This document shows, in pieces, positions 63,951 to 64,000 of a stretch of 64,000 bases of DNA. A model generated the notes under the pieces. The model saw only the letters and a program-made list of their open reading frames with translations. It searched no databases and had not been told where the DNA came from. A program made the position numbers and the translations under genes. The stretch's first letter is position 1, and the number at the start of each line of letters is the position of its first letter. This DNA is from Porphyrobacter sp. AAP82. Lineage in GTDB: Bacteria > Pseudomonadota > Alphaproteobacteria > Sphingomonadales > Sphingomonadaceae. The stretch covers positions 123,530-187,529 of the forward strand of contig NZ_ANFX01000037.1 of assembly GCF_000331285.1 (NCBI RefSeq). The letters are read 5' to 3'.

Positions 63951-64000
63951 TCATCGATGCCGATCGCAAGAGCGTGCGCTACCGTTCCATCCGGGATGAT

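Overview
The window looks like a chromosomal segment from a GC-rich alphaproteobacterium, most likely order Sphingomonadales and probably family Erythrobacteraceae (Erythrobacter/Porphyrobacter-like). This rests on the gene set and order (lon-hup, rpsB-tsf, pyrH-frr-uppS-cdsA-dxr-rseP-bamA-skp-fabZ, ccmC-D-E-F-G-H-I), on DUF4287, DUF1905 and NDUFA4-type proteins, and on a cysteine-free L31. It is an inference without any database search. Almost everything is ordinary housekeeping DNA. No rRNA, intact insertion sequence, prophage or CRISPR array was seen.

Layout. 1-2.6 kb: two secreted proteins, an ankyrin-like periplasmic protein and chorismate mutase. 2.7-6.4 kb: polyprenyl diphosphate synthase, HrpB helicase and an NDUFA4-type complex I accessory protein. 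6.4-10.7 kb: 4.5S SRP RNA, DUF4188 gene, dnaX, ybaB, DUF1905 gene and two tandem paralogous membrane proteins. 10.8-15.5 kb: lon, HU, a lipoprotein and rlmB. 15.7-17.1 kb: tRNA-Tyr, followed by a broken tyrosine recombinase joined out of frame to a broken LysR-type gene, which is the scar of an integrated element. 17.2-20.2 kb: FabH-like synthase, psd and pssA. 20.5-32.5 kb: translation and envelope genes (rpsB, tsf, pyrH, frr, uppS, cdsA, dxr, rseP, bamA, skp, fabZ) with a metallophosphoesterase on the opposite strand.

32.5-33.0 kb is a non-coding stretch with five short hairpins in a row, upstream of rpmE (L31). 33.4-35.5 kb: 2OG-Fe(II) dioxygenase, tRNA-His and a leucine-dehydrogenase-like enzyme. 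35.6-40.6 kb: a cytochrome c maturation operon including a 46-residue ccmD. 40.7-48 kb: kup, then a minus-strand operon (GGDEF/EAL protein, dapF, mtaB, ftsY, yciB) with overlapping stop and start codons. 48-55.6 kb: EVE-domain protein, thiamine-diphosphate enzyme, two small proteins, an MFS transporter, pgsA, oxyR and rnd. 55.7-63 kb: aspS, a histone-deacetylase-family hydrolase, a TPR protein, acpP, fabF, mltG and a 2H phosphoesterase. 63.0-64.0 kb: tRNA-Met followed by scrambled DNA ending in a TonB-receptor fragment, probably a second rearrangement zone.

Themes. Phospholipid synthesis (psd, pssA, cdsA, pgsA), fatty-acid synthesis (fabZ, acpP, fabF, a FabH-like enzyme), isoprenoid synthesis (dxr, uppS, polyprenyl synthase) and outer-membrane assembly (bamA, skp, rseP) are concentrated here. 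Same-strand neighbours are often coupled through ATGA, TTGA or TGATG overlaps. Five of about twelve convergent gene pairs end on one shared palindromic CTAG that supplies the TAG stop for both strands. I found no convincing new defence or mobile system. The best leads are the integrase/LysR scar, the hairpin array before rpmE, the EF-hand loop inside Skp, the shared CTAG stops and the tandem FARYM/FGRK membrane-protein pair.
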